In this document: positions 33,396-40,313 of the stretch, one piece after another | Position numbering within the stretch: position 1 is the stretch's first letter | Layout: every line of letters starts with the position of its first letter | Made by a program: the position numbers and the translations under genes | DNA from: Acetobacteraceae bacterium | GTDB lineage: Bacteria; Pseudomonadota; Alphaproteobacteria; Acetobacterales; Acetobacteraceae | Assembly (NCBI GenBank): GCA_003506895.1 | Contig: DNXO01000023.1 | Coordinates: 7,458-64,136 of the forward strand | DNA: 56,679 bases | Direction of reading: 5' to 3' | The notes under the pieces: model-generated | What the model saw: only the letters and a program-made list of their open reading frames with translations | Told to the model about the DNA's origin: nothing | Database searches by the model: none

Positions 33396-34246
33396 CACAG
33401 CTCTTTCCGGATATCGACGATGCGCAGGATGGCCCCGATCATCATCAGCACGATCGCCAGCAAAACCACCGCGTTGGCGCAGGCCGCGGGATATTGCAGC
33501 AAGGAAATCTGATTGGAGATCATCAGTCCGACCGACGCGCTCTGGCCGCCACTCATGAGCCTTACGGTGACAAAATCGCCCATCACCATGGTGACGACGA
33601 AAATCGATCCGATGGCGATGCCGGACTTCGAAAGCGGCAGCACCACGGTGGTGATGGTCCGCCACCAGCCGGCGCCGTTATCGAGGGCCGCCTCCAGCAG
33701 CCGCCGGTCGATCCGCATCATGGTGTTGAAGATCGGCGTCACCATGAACAATGCGTAGAGATGCGTATAGGCCAGCACGACGGCGAAGTCGGAGAACAGC
33801 AGGAACTCCAGCGGCTGATGGATCAGCCCCAGCTTCAGCAAGGCGCTGTTCAGCAAGCCCTCCCGCCCGAGGAACGGAATCCAGGAGATCATGCGAATGA
33901 TGTTGGAGGTCAGGAACGGAACGGTGCAGACCAGGAACAACACCATTTGCGTGGTGCGGCTGCGGATTTCGAACGCCAGCACATAGGCGACGGTGAACCC
34001 CAGCACGACGGTCACCGCCCACACGATGACCGTGAAGCGGAACGTGTTCAGGTAGGTTCGCCAGGTGACCGCCGATCCCAGCACGTCAGTGTAGTTGGTC
34101 AACTGGAATGCCGGAATAATCTGGACGCTGTCGTAGTCGAAGAAGCTGACCACCACCAGGACGAACATCGGAATCAGCAGGAAGAAGACCAATATCAAGG
34201 CAAGGGGAGCGGCCTGCAAAAACGGAACCGGTTTTAGCCGCGCCAT
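33395..34246 (-). CDS. ABC transporter permease, PotB-like (second system)
   Basis: The protein has 283 residues from ATG 34246 (GGGG upstream); an ATG at 34267 is an alternative. It has six membrane helices. Blocks such as IIRMISWIPFLGREG, FLLFSDFAVV, MSGGQSASVG and the RIVDIRKEL end mirror the first system. It pairs with the PotC-like protein. The matching binding-protein gene would be expected directly upstream but lies at 37327-38598, beyond a MocR module. Confidence 0.92.
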   Translation of the reverse strand: MARLKPVPFLQAAPLALILVFFLLIPMFVLVVVSFFDYDSVQIIPAFQLTNYTDVLGSAVTWRTYLNTFRFTVIVWAVTVVLGFTVAYVLAFEIRSRTTQMVLFLVCTVPFLTSNIIRMISWIPFLGREGLLNSALLKLGLIHQPLEFLLFSDFAVVLAYTHLYALFMVTPIFNTMMRIDRRLLEAALDNGAGWWRTITTVVLPLSKSGIAIGSIFVVTMVMGDFVTVRLMSGGQSASVGLMISNQISLLQYPAACANAVVLLAIVLMMIGAILRIVDIRKEL

Positions 34247-34296
34247 ACACTTACCCCATGGATTCAATCCCGATCAGCTAAGCAATTTCCCTGCCA

Positions 34297-35697
34297 TCAT
34301 CCCAGCACCGCCGCCAGGCGCGCCACCACGGCGGGCGCGTCTTCCACCGCGACATTGGCGAACCCCAGCAACAGCCCTTGACCATGATCGTGTGCCATCG
34401 TCAGCGTGGACAATGCGGAGGGCGCCAAACCCGCCGCGGCCGCCCGCTTCGCCAGCGCCGCGTCGTCCTCGCACCCTGGAAAGCGAGCCAGCAAATGCAT
34501 CCCGCCGGCCGCCATCTCCACACTGACGCGCGCACCGAACACCGCTTCCAGGGCTGCGGCCAAGCCCTTCCGCCGTTCCCCATACAATATCCGCATCCGC
34601 CTGATATGCCGGGCAAAATGGCCCTTCCGCATGAAAGTGGCGACGACATTCTGCTCCAGCGCCGGTTGCCCCAGGGTCAGCAGCCTGGCGGCCCGCGCGA
34701 AGGCGGTTGCCAGTTCCGGCGGCACCACCAGATAGCCAAGGCGCAGCGCCGGAAACAGCACCTTGCTGAAGGTGCCTGCGTAAAGCACACGCTGCCCGCG
34801 ATCGAGGCTCTTCAACGATGGCAGCGGGCGGCCGACATAGCGAAACTCGCTGTCGTAATCGTCCTCCAGGATCCACGATCCTCCGTCCCCGGCCCAGGCC
34901 AGAAGCTCCAGCCGGCGCGGCAGGGACAGCGCCACGCCGGTTGGGCATTGATGGGTTGGCGTCAACACGGCCAGCTTCGCTTTCGGCGCCGTCGTAATCC
35001 CGGATGAGACCCGCAATCCATCCCGATCGACCCGGATCGGCACGACGCGCACGCCCGCCGACTCCAGCGCCTGACGGGTCAGGTAATAACCGGGGTCCTC
35101 CACCCACACAGGATCGCCCGGCCGCAGCAGCACATTCCGAACCAGCGACAACGCGCCCTGATAGCCGGCCGTGATCAGCACCTGCCCAGCGGAACAGTGG
35201 ATACCCCGAGCGACGCTTAGATAGGCGGCAACCGCTTCGCGCAGAGCAGTCACACCAGTCGGGTCAACCGCCGCCAGATCCGTCGCTTGCGCGGACCTTG
35301 CCGCCTGCACCGTCAGCGCGGACCACAGTTTCCGGGGAAACATATCCAACGCCGGCAGACCCATTTGAAACGGCAACGGGCCAGCTCGCTCTGGCGCGCG
35401 CGCCTCGGCGAACATATCCGGGGTATGGGCGATCGCTTCGATCCGCGAGCCCGCCACGCCGGATGTCCGCGTCCCGCCCGACCCATGCGTTACAACCGCG
35501 CCCTCACCGGCCAGCAGCGCGTACGCCGCATCGACCGTTCCGCGAGCGACGCCAAGCTGGGCAGCCAGCGCGCGGGCCGACGGCAATCGCGCGCCGGCGG
35601 CGATGTGGCCGCTGGCGATGGCCGAACGAACCCGCACCGCGATCTGTAGGAACAGCGGTTCGGTCACGGTCGGATCAAGCGTTAGGTTCAGCGTCAT
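34297..35697 (-). CDS. MocR/PdxR-type regulator (GntR HTH fused to aminotransferase domain)
   Basis: The protein has 466 residues. The N-terminal GntR winged helix (about 12-80, SGHIAAGARLPSARALAAQLGVARGTVDAAY region) is joined to a fold-type I aminotransferase domain with the PLP lysine in GTFSKVLFPALRLGY (near 311). Such regulators sense PLP or PLP-amino acid adducts and usually activate a divergent operon. Here that is the AhpD-like/GNAT/azoreductase set starting at 35785. A direct-repeat candidate site lies in the 87-base gap. Confidence 0.94.
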   Translation of the reverse strand: MTLNLTLDPTVTEPLFLQIAVRVRSAIASGHIAAGARLPSARALAAQLGVARGTVDAAYALLAGEGAVVTHGSGGTRTSGVAGSRIEAIAHTPDMFAEARAPERAGPLPFQMGLPALDMFPRKLWSALTVQAARSAQATDLAAVDPTGVTALREAVAAYLSVARGIHCSAGQVLITAGYQGALSLVRNVLLRPGDPVWVEDPGYYLTRQALESAGVRVVPIRVDRDGLRVSSGITTAPKAKLAVLTPTHQCPTGVALSLPRRLELLAWAGDGGSWILEDDYDSEFRYVGRPLPSLKSLDRGQRVLYAGTFSKVLFPALRLGYLVVPPELATAFARAARLLTLGQPALEQNVVATFMRKGHFARHIRRMRILYGERRKGLAAALEAVFGARVSVEMAAGGMHLLARFPGCEDDAALAKRAAAAGLAPSALSTLTMAHDHGQGLLLGFANVAVEDAPAVVARLAAVLG

Positions 35698-35721
35698 GGA
35701 CCAGTCAAAATGCCCGTTCTT

Positions 35722-35750
35722 GGCACTTAACGCTATGCCACCTTAAGCGC
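35722..35750. promoter_or_regulatory. Candidate MocR binding site, imperfect direct repeat
   Basis: GGCACTTAACGC (35722-35733) and GCCACCTTAAGCGC (35737-35750) repeat in the same orientation about one and a half helical turns apart, in the MocR divergent gap. MocR regulators commonly bind direct repeats. Assignment is inferred. Confidence 0.4.
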
Positions 35751-35784
35751 CCATTAGGCGAGCCCAGAAACACAGGAACTTGCC

Positions 35785-36234
35785 ATGTCCCATCGACAAA
35801 GACCCACACTGCGCGAAATCGCACCCGATGCCTACCGCGCCGTATCAGGGGTCGAGGCCTATATTACCCGTTGCGGGCTGGAAAAGTCATTGATCGAACT
35901 GGTGAAAATGCGCGCCTCCCAGATCAACGGCTGCGCCTTCTGCCTCAACATGCACAGCCAGCACGCTCGGGAACACGGCGAAACCGAGCAACGGCTGTAT
36001 CTGCTGGATGCGTGGCGGGAGACGCCGTTTTATACCGAACGCGAACGCGCCGCCCTGGCCTGGACCGAACATCTGACGCGCCTGTCGTCCGCGCCGCCGC
36101 CCGATGCCGCCCACGACCATCTGTCCGACAGCTTTTCCCCAGTTGAAATCGCCAATCTTACGGTCCTGATCGGCCTGATCAATCTGTGGAACCGCATTGC
36201 GGTCGGCGGCGGCTTCCATCTGGAGGCAGCATGA
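35785..36234 (+). CDS. Carboxymuconolactone decarboxylase/AhpD-like protein
   Basis: The protein has 149 residues. The AhpD core E..KMRASQINGCAFCLNMHS carries the redox pair C50-x2-C53 and H57. Members act as thiol peroxidases or alkylhydroperoxidase partners. It is first in a three-gene operon divergent from MocR; the next gene overlaps its stop by four bases. A role in thiol or oxidative stress controlled by PLP status is plausible. Confidence 0.9.
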   Translation: MSHRQRPTLREIAPDAYRAVSGVEAYITRCGLEKSLIELVKMRASQINGCAFCLNMHSQHAREHGETEQRLYLLDAWRETPFYTERERAALAWTEHLTRLSSAPPPDAAHDHLSDSFSPVEIANLTVLIGLINLWNRIAVGGGFHLEAA

Positions 36235-36662
36235 CCATCGACATCCGCCCCGTCACCACGGCAACGGAGCTGGAGGCCTGCTTCCCGGTGATGCGGGAAT
36301 TGCGTCCGCACCTGACAAGCCCCGCCGAACTGATTGAACGTGCCATGCGTCAGTTCGGTCAGGGCTACCACCTGCTCGCTGCCTGGAAGGCCGATGCGGT
36401 CGTGGGCGCCGCAGGTTATCGGATACAGGAAAACCTGATCCGCGGGCGGTTCTGCTACGTGGACGACCTGGTCGTCGCCGGGTCGCACCGGCGCGACGGC
36501 CTCGGCGCACGACTGCTGGACGCGGCAGCAGACCAAGCGCGTGCCCAGGGGATCGACCGCCTGGTCCTCGACACCGGATTGGACAACCTACTCGGGCAGC
36601 GATTCTACTTCCGCTATGGAATGTTGCCCGCGGCCCTGCGCTTCGCCACGACATTGGACTGA
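36231..36662 (+). CDS. GNAT family N-acetyltransferase
   Basis: The protein has 143 residues. The GNAT fold is visible through YVDDLVVAGSHRRDGLGARLLDAAADQARAQG (positions about 75-107; motif A RRDGLG binds acetyl-CoA). The ATG overlaps the preceding AhpD-like stop (ATGA). The acceptor is unknown. The same AhpD/GNAT/flavoprotein grouping under a MocR regulator suggests detoxification. Confidence 0.88.
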   Translation: MTIDIRPVTTATELEACFPVMRELRPHLTSPAELIERAMRQFGQGYHLLAAWKADAVVGAAGYRIQENLIRGRFCYVDDLVVAGSHRRDGLGARLLDAAADQARAQGIDRLVLDTGLDNLLGQRFYFRYGMLPAALRFATTLD

Positions 36663-36665
36663 CCG

Positions 36666-37340
36666 ATGAAGGAAATTCTATATATCTCGTGCAGTCCAAA
36701 AGGCACCGCGTCGATCAGCGACCGCTTCGGACAGGATGTTCTGGCCCAGCTCCGCGAGCAGCACCCATCGGCCACCTTCAACCGGCGCGATCTAACGGTA
36801 GCCACCCCGCCTTTTGTAGATGCCGCCTTCTGCGCCGCGATCATGAATCCCACTGGAGACGCCGCCGCCTTCGGCGCCTCCGACGTGCTGATCGACGAGC
36901 TCGACCGCGCGGACGCGGTTATCATCGCCACCCCGATGCACAACTACACCGTGCCGGCGGTACTGAAGGCATGGGTCGATCAGGTTGTCCGCATCCACCG
37001 TACGTTCGTCAGCACACCCTCCGGCAAGGTCGGCAAACTCAAAGACCGGCCGGTGTTCATCGTTGTCGCCTCGGGCGGCTGGTTCACCGGCCCGTCACCC
37101 ACCGGAACGCCGCCTCAGCCCGACTTTCTGACGCCGTACCTGCGTGCCGTGCTGAACACGATCGGCCTGACGGATGTTCATTTTCTGATATTGGAAGGCG
37201 TGACCCGCGGCCCGGACATGCTGGCGAGCGCGCAGACGAAGGCGCGGGCGGCGCTGGATCGGATCGTCCCCACCGTCATCGCGAGGCACGCAGCGCCTCG
37301 CGATGAAAAACCCGGCGGTTCGGCCGCTACGCGGCGATGA
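36666..37340 (+). CDS. FMN-dependent NADH-azoreductase (AzoR-like flavodoxin-fold)
   Basis: The protein has 224 residues. SCSPKGTASISD at the FMN phosphate loop, PMHNYTVPAVLKAWVDQVVR and VVASGGWF are typical of AzoR. It reduces azo or quinone compounds with NADH. The last 25 or so residues come from a hairpin sequence (37277-37305) and low-complexity codons. The frame runs 14 bases into the convergent ABC binding-protein gene, so the C-terminus is probably an acquired extension. It is third in the MocR-linked operon. Confidence 0.9.
   Translation: MKEILYISCSPKGTASISDRFGQDVLAQLREQHPSATFNRRDLTVATPPFVDAAFCAAIMNPTGDAAAFGASDVLIDELDRADAVIIATPMHNYTVPAVLKAWVDQVVRIHRTFVSTPSGKVGKLKDRPVFIVVASGGWFTGPSPTGTPPQPDFLTPYLRAVLNTIGLTDVHFLILEGVTRGPDMLASAQTKARAALDRIVPTVIARHAAPRDEKPGGSAATRR
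37277..37305. repeat. Perfect 11-bp hairpin within the azoreductase 3' end
   Basis: CATCGCGAGGC (37277-37287) pairs with GCCTCGCGATG (37295-37305) across a 7-base loop. It lies in the coding 3' end and is followed by GAAAAA on the plus strand. It may act as a transcript end between convergent genes. It differs in sequence from the GTCATGG family. Confidence 0.55.
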
Positions 37341-38598
37341 ACTCGTTCCATTTCTGGATCATATACCGATCCTCGTTCATCACCGAGTTCCAGCACGCGA
37401 CCCGGCCCATCCGTTCGGTGAACGACCCGCCGTCACGCACCGCGCCAGCTTTCTCCATCACCTTGCCTTCCGGGCTGAGAATATCGGCGGCAGCCGGCTT
37501 ACCCTCCATCCAGTAGCCCCACTCATCCGGCGACATGTTTTCTTTTGCCGTGTCGAGCACCGCGCTGTAGTAGCCCTGGCGGTTCAGATACGCCCCGACC
37601 CAGCCGGACAAATACCAGTTGATGTATTCGTACGCCACGTCCAGTTCCAACCCGCTCAGATGCTTGGCCAGGCCCAGGCCGCCAGCCCAGGCGCGATAGC
37701 CCTCGGCAAGCGGCTGATACTTGCACTGGATCCCCTTCGACCGCACCGCGGCCACCGCCGGCGACCACATCGACTGGATGATCACCTCGCCCGAGGCCAT
37801 CAGGTTCACGCTCTCATCGAAGCTTTTCCAGAACGCGCGGAATTGCCCCGCCTTCTTTGCCTCGATCAGGAAAGCGACCGTCTTGTCGATCTCGGGCTTC
37901 GTCATGTTGCCCTTGTCACCGTATTTCAGGGTGCCGAGCGATTCCATGACCATCGCGGCGTCCATGATGCCGATGGACGGGATGTTCAGGATCGAGGCCT
38001 TGCCCTTGAACGCCGGATCGACCAGGTCTTTCCAGTTGTTGATCGGCCGCCCAACAAGATCGGGGCGGATGCCCAGCGTGTCGGCATTGTAGATGGTCGG
38101 GATCAGCGTCATCCAACCGGTCGCACCTTTTGCGAAGGCCTTCCCGTTCGGGCCATCGACGTATCCCACCGAATACGGCGCGGTGCCTTGGGCGACCGGA
38201 CTTTCCGGCGTCAGCTTTCCCTTGGTGAAAATCGGCACGATCTTGTCGTAGTTCTTGATCTTCTTCGCATCCATCGGCTGCATCACGCCGGTGGGGAAGA
38301 CTTTCTTGATCGAGAAATACTCAATATCCGCGATGTCATAGGACTTCGGCTGGGTCACCGCCTTCTGAATCACCGCGTCGGTATCCAGCGCGGTCATCTG
38401 CAGGGTGAACCCGAGGTCGGACTTCACCTTCTCGGCCACTGCATTCAGGTTCGACACGCCGGTGCCAAACTGCCGCAACGTGACATTCTTGATATTCTGC
38501 GCCCAGATCGTCGGGAAGCCCGTGATCGCCCCGCTGCCAGCCGCTATCCCCGCGGTGGCCAGAAGGGATCGGCGACCGAACCTACGTGACGTTGCCAT
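37327..38598 (-). CDS. Tat-exported ABC substrate-binding protein (second polyamine-type system)
   Basis: The protein has 423 residues from ATG 38598. A twin-arginine signal (RRFGRRSLLATAGIAAGSG) precedes the shared GFPTIWAQNIK segment and a two-lobe binding fold. It is paralogous to the protein at 7312-8619, with matching blocks such as IPTIYNADTLGIRPDLVGRP-like and MASGEVIIQSMWSPAVAAVRS text. It should feed the permeases at 32589-34246, but the MocR module separates them. The ligand is unknown; upp linkage of the permeases hints at nucleobases. Confidence 0.9.
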   Translation of the reverse strand: MATSRRFGRRSLLATAGIAAGSGAITGFPTIWAQNIKNVTLRQFGTGVSNLNAVAEKVKSDLGFTLQMTALDTDAVIQKAVTQPKSYDIADIEYFSIKKVFPTGVMQPMDAKKIKNYDKIVPIFTKGKLTPESPVAQGTAPYSVGYVDGPNGKAFAKGATGWMTLIPTIYNADTLGIRPDLVGRPINNWKDLVDPAFKGKASILNIPSIGIMDAAMVMESLGTLKYGDKGNMTKPEIDKTVAFLIEAKKAGQFRAFWKSFDESVNLMASGEVIIQSMWSPAVAAVRSKGIQCKYQPLAEGYRAWAGGLGLAKHLSGLELDVAYEYINWYLSGWVGAYLNRQGYYSAVLDTAKENMSPDEWGYWMEGKPAAADILSPEGKVMEKAGAVRDGGSFTERMGRVACWNSVMNEDRYMIQKWNEFIAA

Positions 38599-38776
38599 GA
38601 TGCTCCATGCTCCCGTTGTTACCCTCCCGGCCTTGCACGGGTCATGCCAGCGAAAAGCCCGCCGCATCGTTCACGTTTGACCAATAAGCAAGCACCCGCA
38701 GGTCAAACTGCATCACGGGATGGCAACCAACCGGTGAACATGGTCTATCCTGCACGCAACAGCGACAAGGAAGATC

Positions 38777-39166
38777 ATGCGCGAGGCCCGGATCGCCGCA
38801 CGCATCCGCAGCCCCTGGATCGCCGAGGTCATCGAAGACCCCCGCTCGGTTCTTTATACCGTGATGCCGCTCTATGACGGCGAAACCCTGGAACAACGAC
38901 TGCACCGCAGCCCGCCCGTGTCCCGCGCCGAGGGCATCGCCATCGCCACCAAACTGGCCAAAGCGGTGGCGGCGTTGCACCGCGCTGGCGTCATCCACCG
39001 CGACATCAAGCCCGAGAACGTCATTCTGCAACCCAACGGGGGCTTGAAATTGCTGGACCTTGGCGTCGCCCGCCTTCCCAACATCGAGGACTTCCCGGCC
39101 AGCACGATTCCCGGCACCCCAAACTACATGGCGCCCGAACGGCGTCGTTTTAGTCGAACGCCATGA
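38777..39166 (+). pseudogene. Fragment of a Hanks-type Ser/Thr protein kinase
   Basis: The frame encodes 129 residues. It contains the end of the N-lobe (REARIAARIRSPWI), hinge TVMPLYDGETLEQRL, catalytic loop VIHRDIKPENVIL, DLGVARL in place of DFG, and the activation segment up to GTPNYMAPE. The Gly-rich loop and ATP-binding Lys are missing, and kinase-like residues run upstream of the only ATG to a stop at 38735. The whole C-lobe is missing: the frame breaks off just after APE, where the convergent MaoC gene's end begins. It cannot be an active kinase as it stands. Confidence 0.8.
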
Positions 39167-39605
39167 ACAAGGCCTCGGCCACCAGGGCCGGCTTTTCGCT
39201 GCCCTCGATCTCCACCGTGCTCTCGAACGTCATCCGCACGCCGCCCCGCACGTCCTCCACACCCTTCAGCACCTGGGTCAGCCGCACCCGGGACCCGGCC
39301 GGCACCATGGAGGTGAACCGCACCTTGTTCGTCCCGTAATTGATCGCCCGCGATGTCTTCCGGATCCGATACACCGTCTCACCCAACCGGGGCAGCAGCG
39401 ACAGCGTCAGATACCCGTGCGCGATGGTCTTGCCGCCCGGCATCTCCCGCTTCGCCCGCTCCACATCGACATGGATCCATTGGTGATCCCCCGTCGCGTC
39501 GGCGAACGCATTGATCATCGGCTGATCGACCAGCACCCATTCGCTGGTGCCGACTTTTTGACCGATATAAGCCTTCATATCCGCCGGACATTCGACTTCG
39601 AGCAT
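39150..39605 (-). CDS. MaoC-like (R)-specific enoyl-CoA hydratase
   Basis: The protein has 151 residues from ATG 39605 with AGGAGG 8 bases upstream. The hot-dog fold signature is visible: FADATGDHQWIHVD (catalytic Asp/His) and KTIAHGYLTLSL. It hydrates trans-2-enoyl-CoA to (R)-3-hydroxyacyl-CoA, which can feed polyhydroxyalkanoate synthesis; a phasin gene lies 2.5 kb away. Its 3' end overlaps the end of the kinase fragment by 17 bases. Confidence 0.92.
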   Translation of the reverse strand: MLEVECPADMKAYIGQKVGTSEWVLVDQPMINAFADATGDHQWIHVDVERAKREMPGGKTIAHGYLTLSLLPRLGETVYRIRKTSRAINYGTNKVRFTSMVPAGSRVRLTQVLKGVEDVRGGVRMTFESTVEIEGSEKPALVAEALFMAFD

Positions 39606-39806
39606 TGCGCTTTCCTCCTTGGGTCGGCGCATGATGCCGTATTCCAATCGGCCCCGGCACCCCGGACCAACAAAATCCCCCCGGAGCCAACAAAAGGGCC
39701 AGAACCGGCTCAGACCGTCATCACGCGCGTTCGCTCCGGACGGTGCCACAGGCGGAGCGCAGTCATATCAAATGACGATACATAAATCATTTTTGGGGCA
39801 TCACAA

Positions 39807-39830
39807 GGCGCGGATGGCATAATCCGCGCC
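39807..39830. repeat. Short palindrome related to dispersed repeat tail
   Basis: GGCGCGGAT (39807-39815) pairs exactly with ATCCGCGCC (39822-39830). GGCGCGGATGGC resembles the GGCGTGGATGGC tail of the larger copies. It sits just downstream of the small membrane-protein gene and upstream of MaoC. Confidence 0.5.
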
Positions 39831-39844
39831 TCACCATAGAAAGG

Positions 39845-39973
39845 CTATGAAGCGCTTTTGTTCGTCGTGTTCTTCTGGCGGATCAGCCTTACCTCGCAAA
39901 AAGTAGCGAACGCGATCCCGATCACTACACACAGAAGCAACGGCTGCTGTTGCACGACATCAAGAATGGACAT
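39845..39973 (-). CDS. Predicted 42-residue single-span membrane protein
   Basis: The ATG at 39973 has GGGAG 8 bases upstream. The frame gives MSILDVVQQQPLLLCVVIGI, then AFATFCEVRLIRQKN and a polar tail, ending TAG at 39845. One hydrophobic helix (about 11-26) is followed by a basic cytoplasmic end, as in many small inner-membrane proteins. No homologue is recognised. It is too short for routine gene finding but has good initiation and composition. Confidence 0.5.
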   Translation of the reverse strand: MSILDVVQQQPLLLCVVIGIAFATFCEVRLIRQKNTTNKSAS

Positions 39974-40313
39974 CAGAAAAACTCCCATGTAAGAATGGTC
40001 AACCAAGACTACCAAGCAGTCGCGGACACGCCATTTGCGGCGGCCGTTTGGTCCTCGGGAAAAACGTCCGCTGCAACGGACACCCGAATGTTCACGAGAA
40101 CGATTGGTTACAAATTGGTATCACCAATCGCGACGGTTTGAAATAAGAAAAACCAGCAAATATGGATCAATAGTTGGTCAATGTCCCATTTTACGGAATA
40201 ATTCGGCGCCAGAGAGATGGGCTCGATGTCCCCAGCCCATCTCAACCGCCATTGCCTCCCGCCCCCAAATCCTCGAATCTTCCCTCAATCAATCCACGGG
40301 GGAAAACGAGCTC
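39974..40313. other. Intergenic region with operator-like site, no convincing gene
   Basis: These 340 bases are less GC-rich than neighbouring genes and hold the presumed promoters for the 42-residue protein (minus) and the GMC oxidoreductase (plus). A 63-codon open frame at 39950-40141 has no coding character. The notable content is the dyad at 40113-40129. Confidence 0.5.
40113..40129. promoter_or_regulatory. GntR/FCD-type operator-like dyad upstream of GMC oxidoreductase
   Basis: AATTGGT-ATC-ACCAATC matches the PdhR/LldR-style operator (AATTGGT-N3-ACCAATT) except for the last base. A third half-site ATTGGT lies at 40103-40108. It is about 185 bases before the GMC start and 140 bases from the 42-residue gene's start. 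Which regulator binds is unknown. Confidence 0.5.

Noticed and set aside
37303..38589. 428-codon plus-strand open frame
   Set aside because: It mirrors the ABC binding-protein gene, which has a Tat signal and a paralogue; the mirror frame is His/Arg-rich.
39950..40141. 63-codon plus-strand frame
   Set aside because: No ribosome site, mixed composition, overlaps the operator-like dyad and the start of the better-supported small gene.
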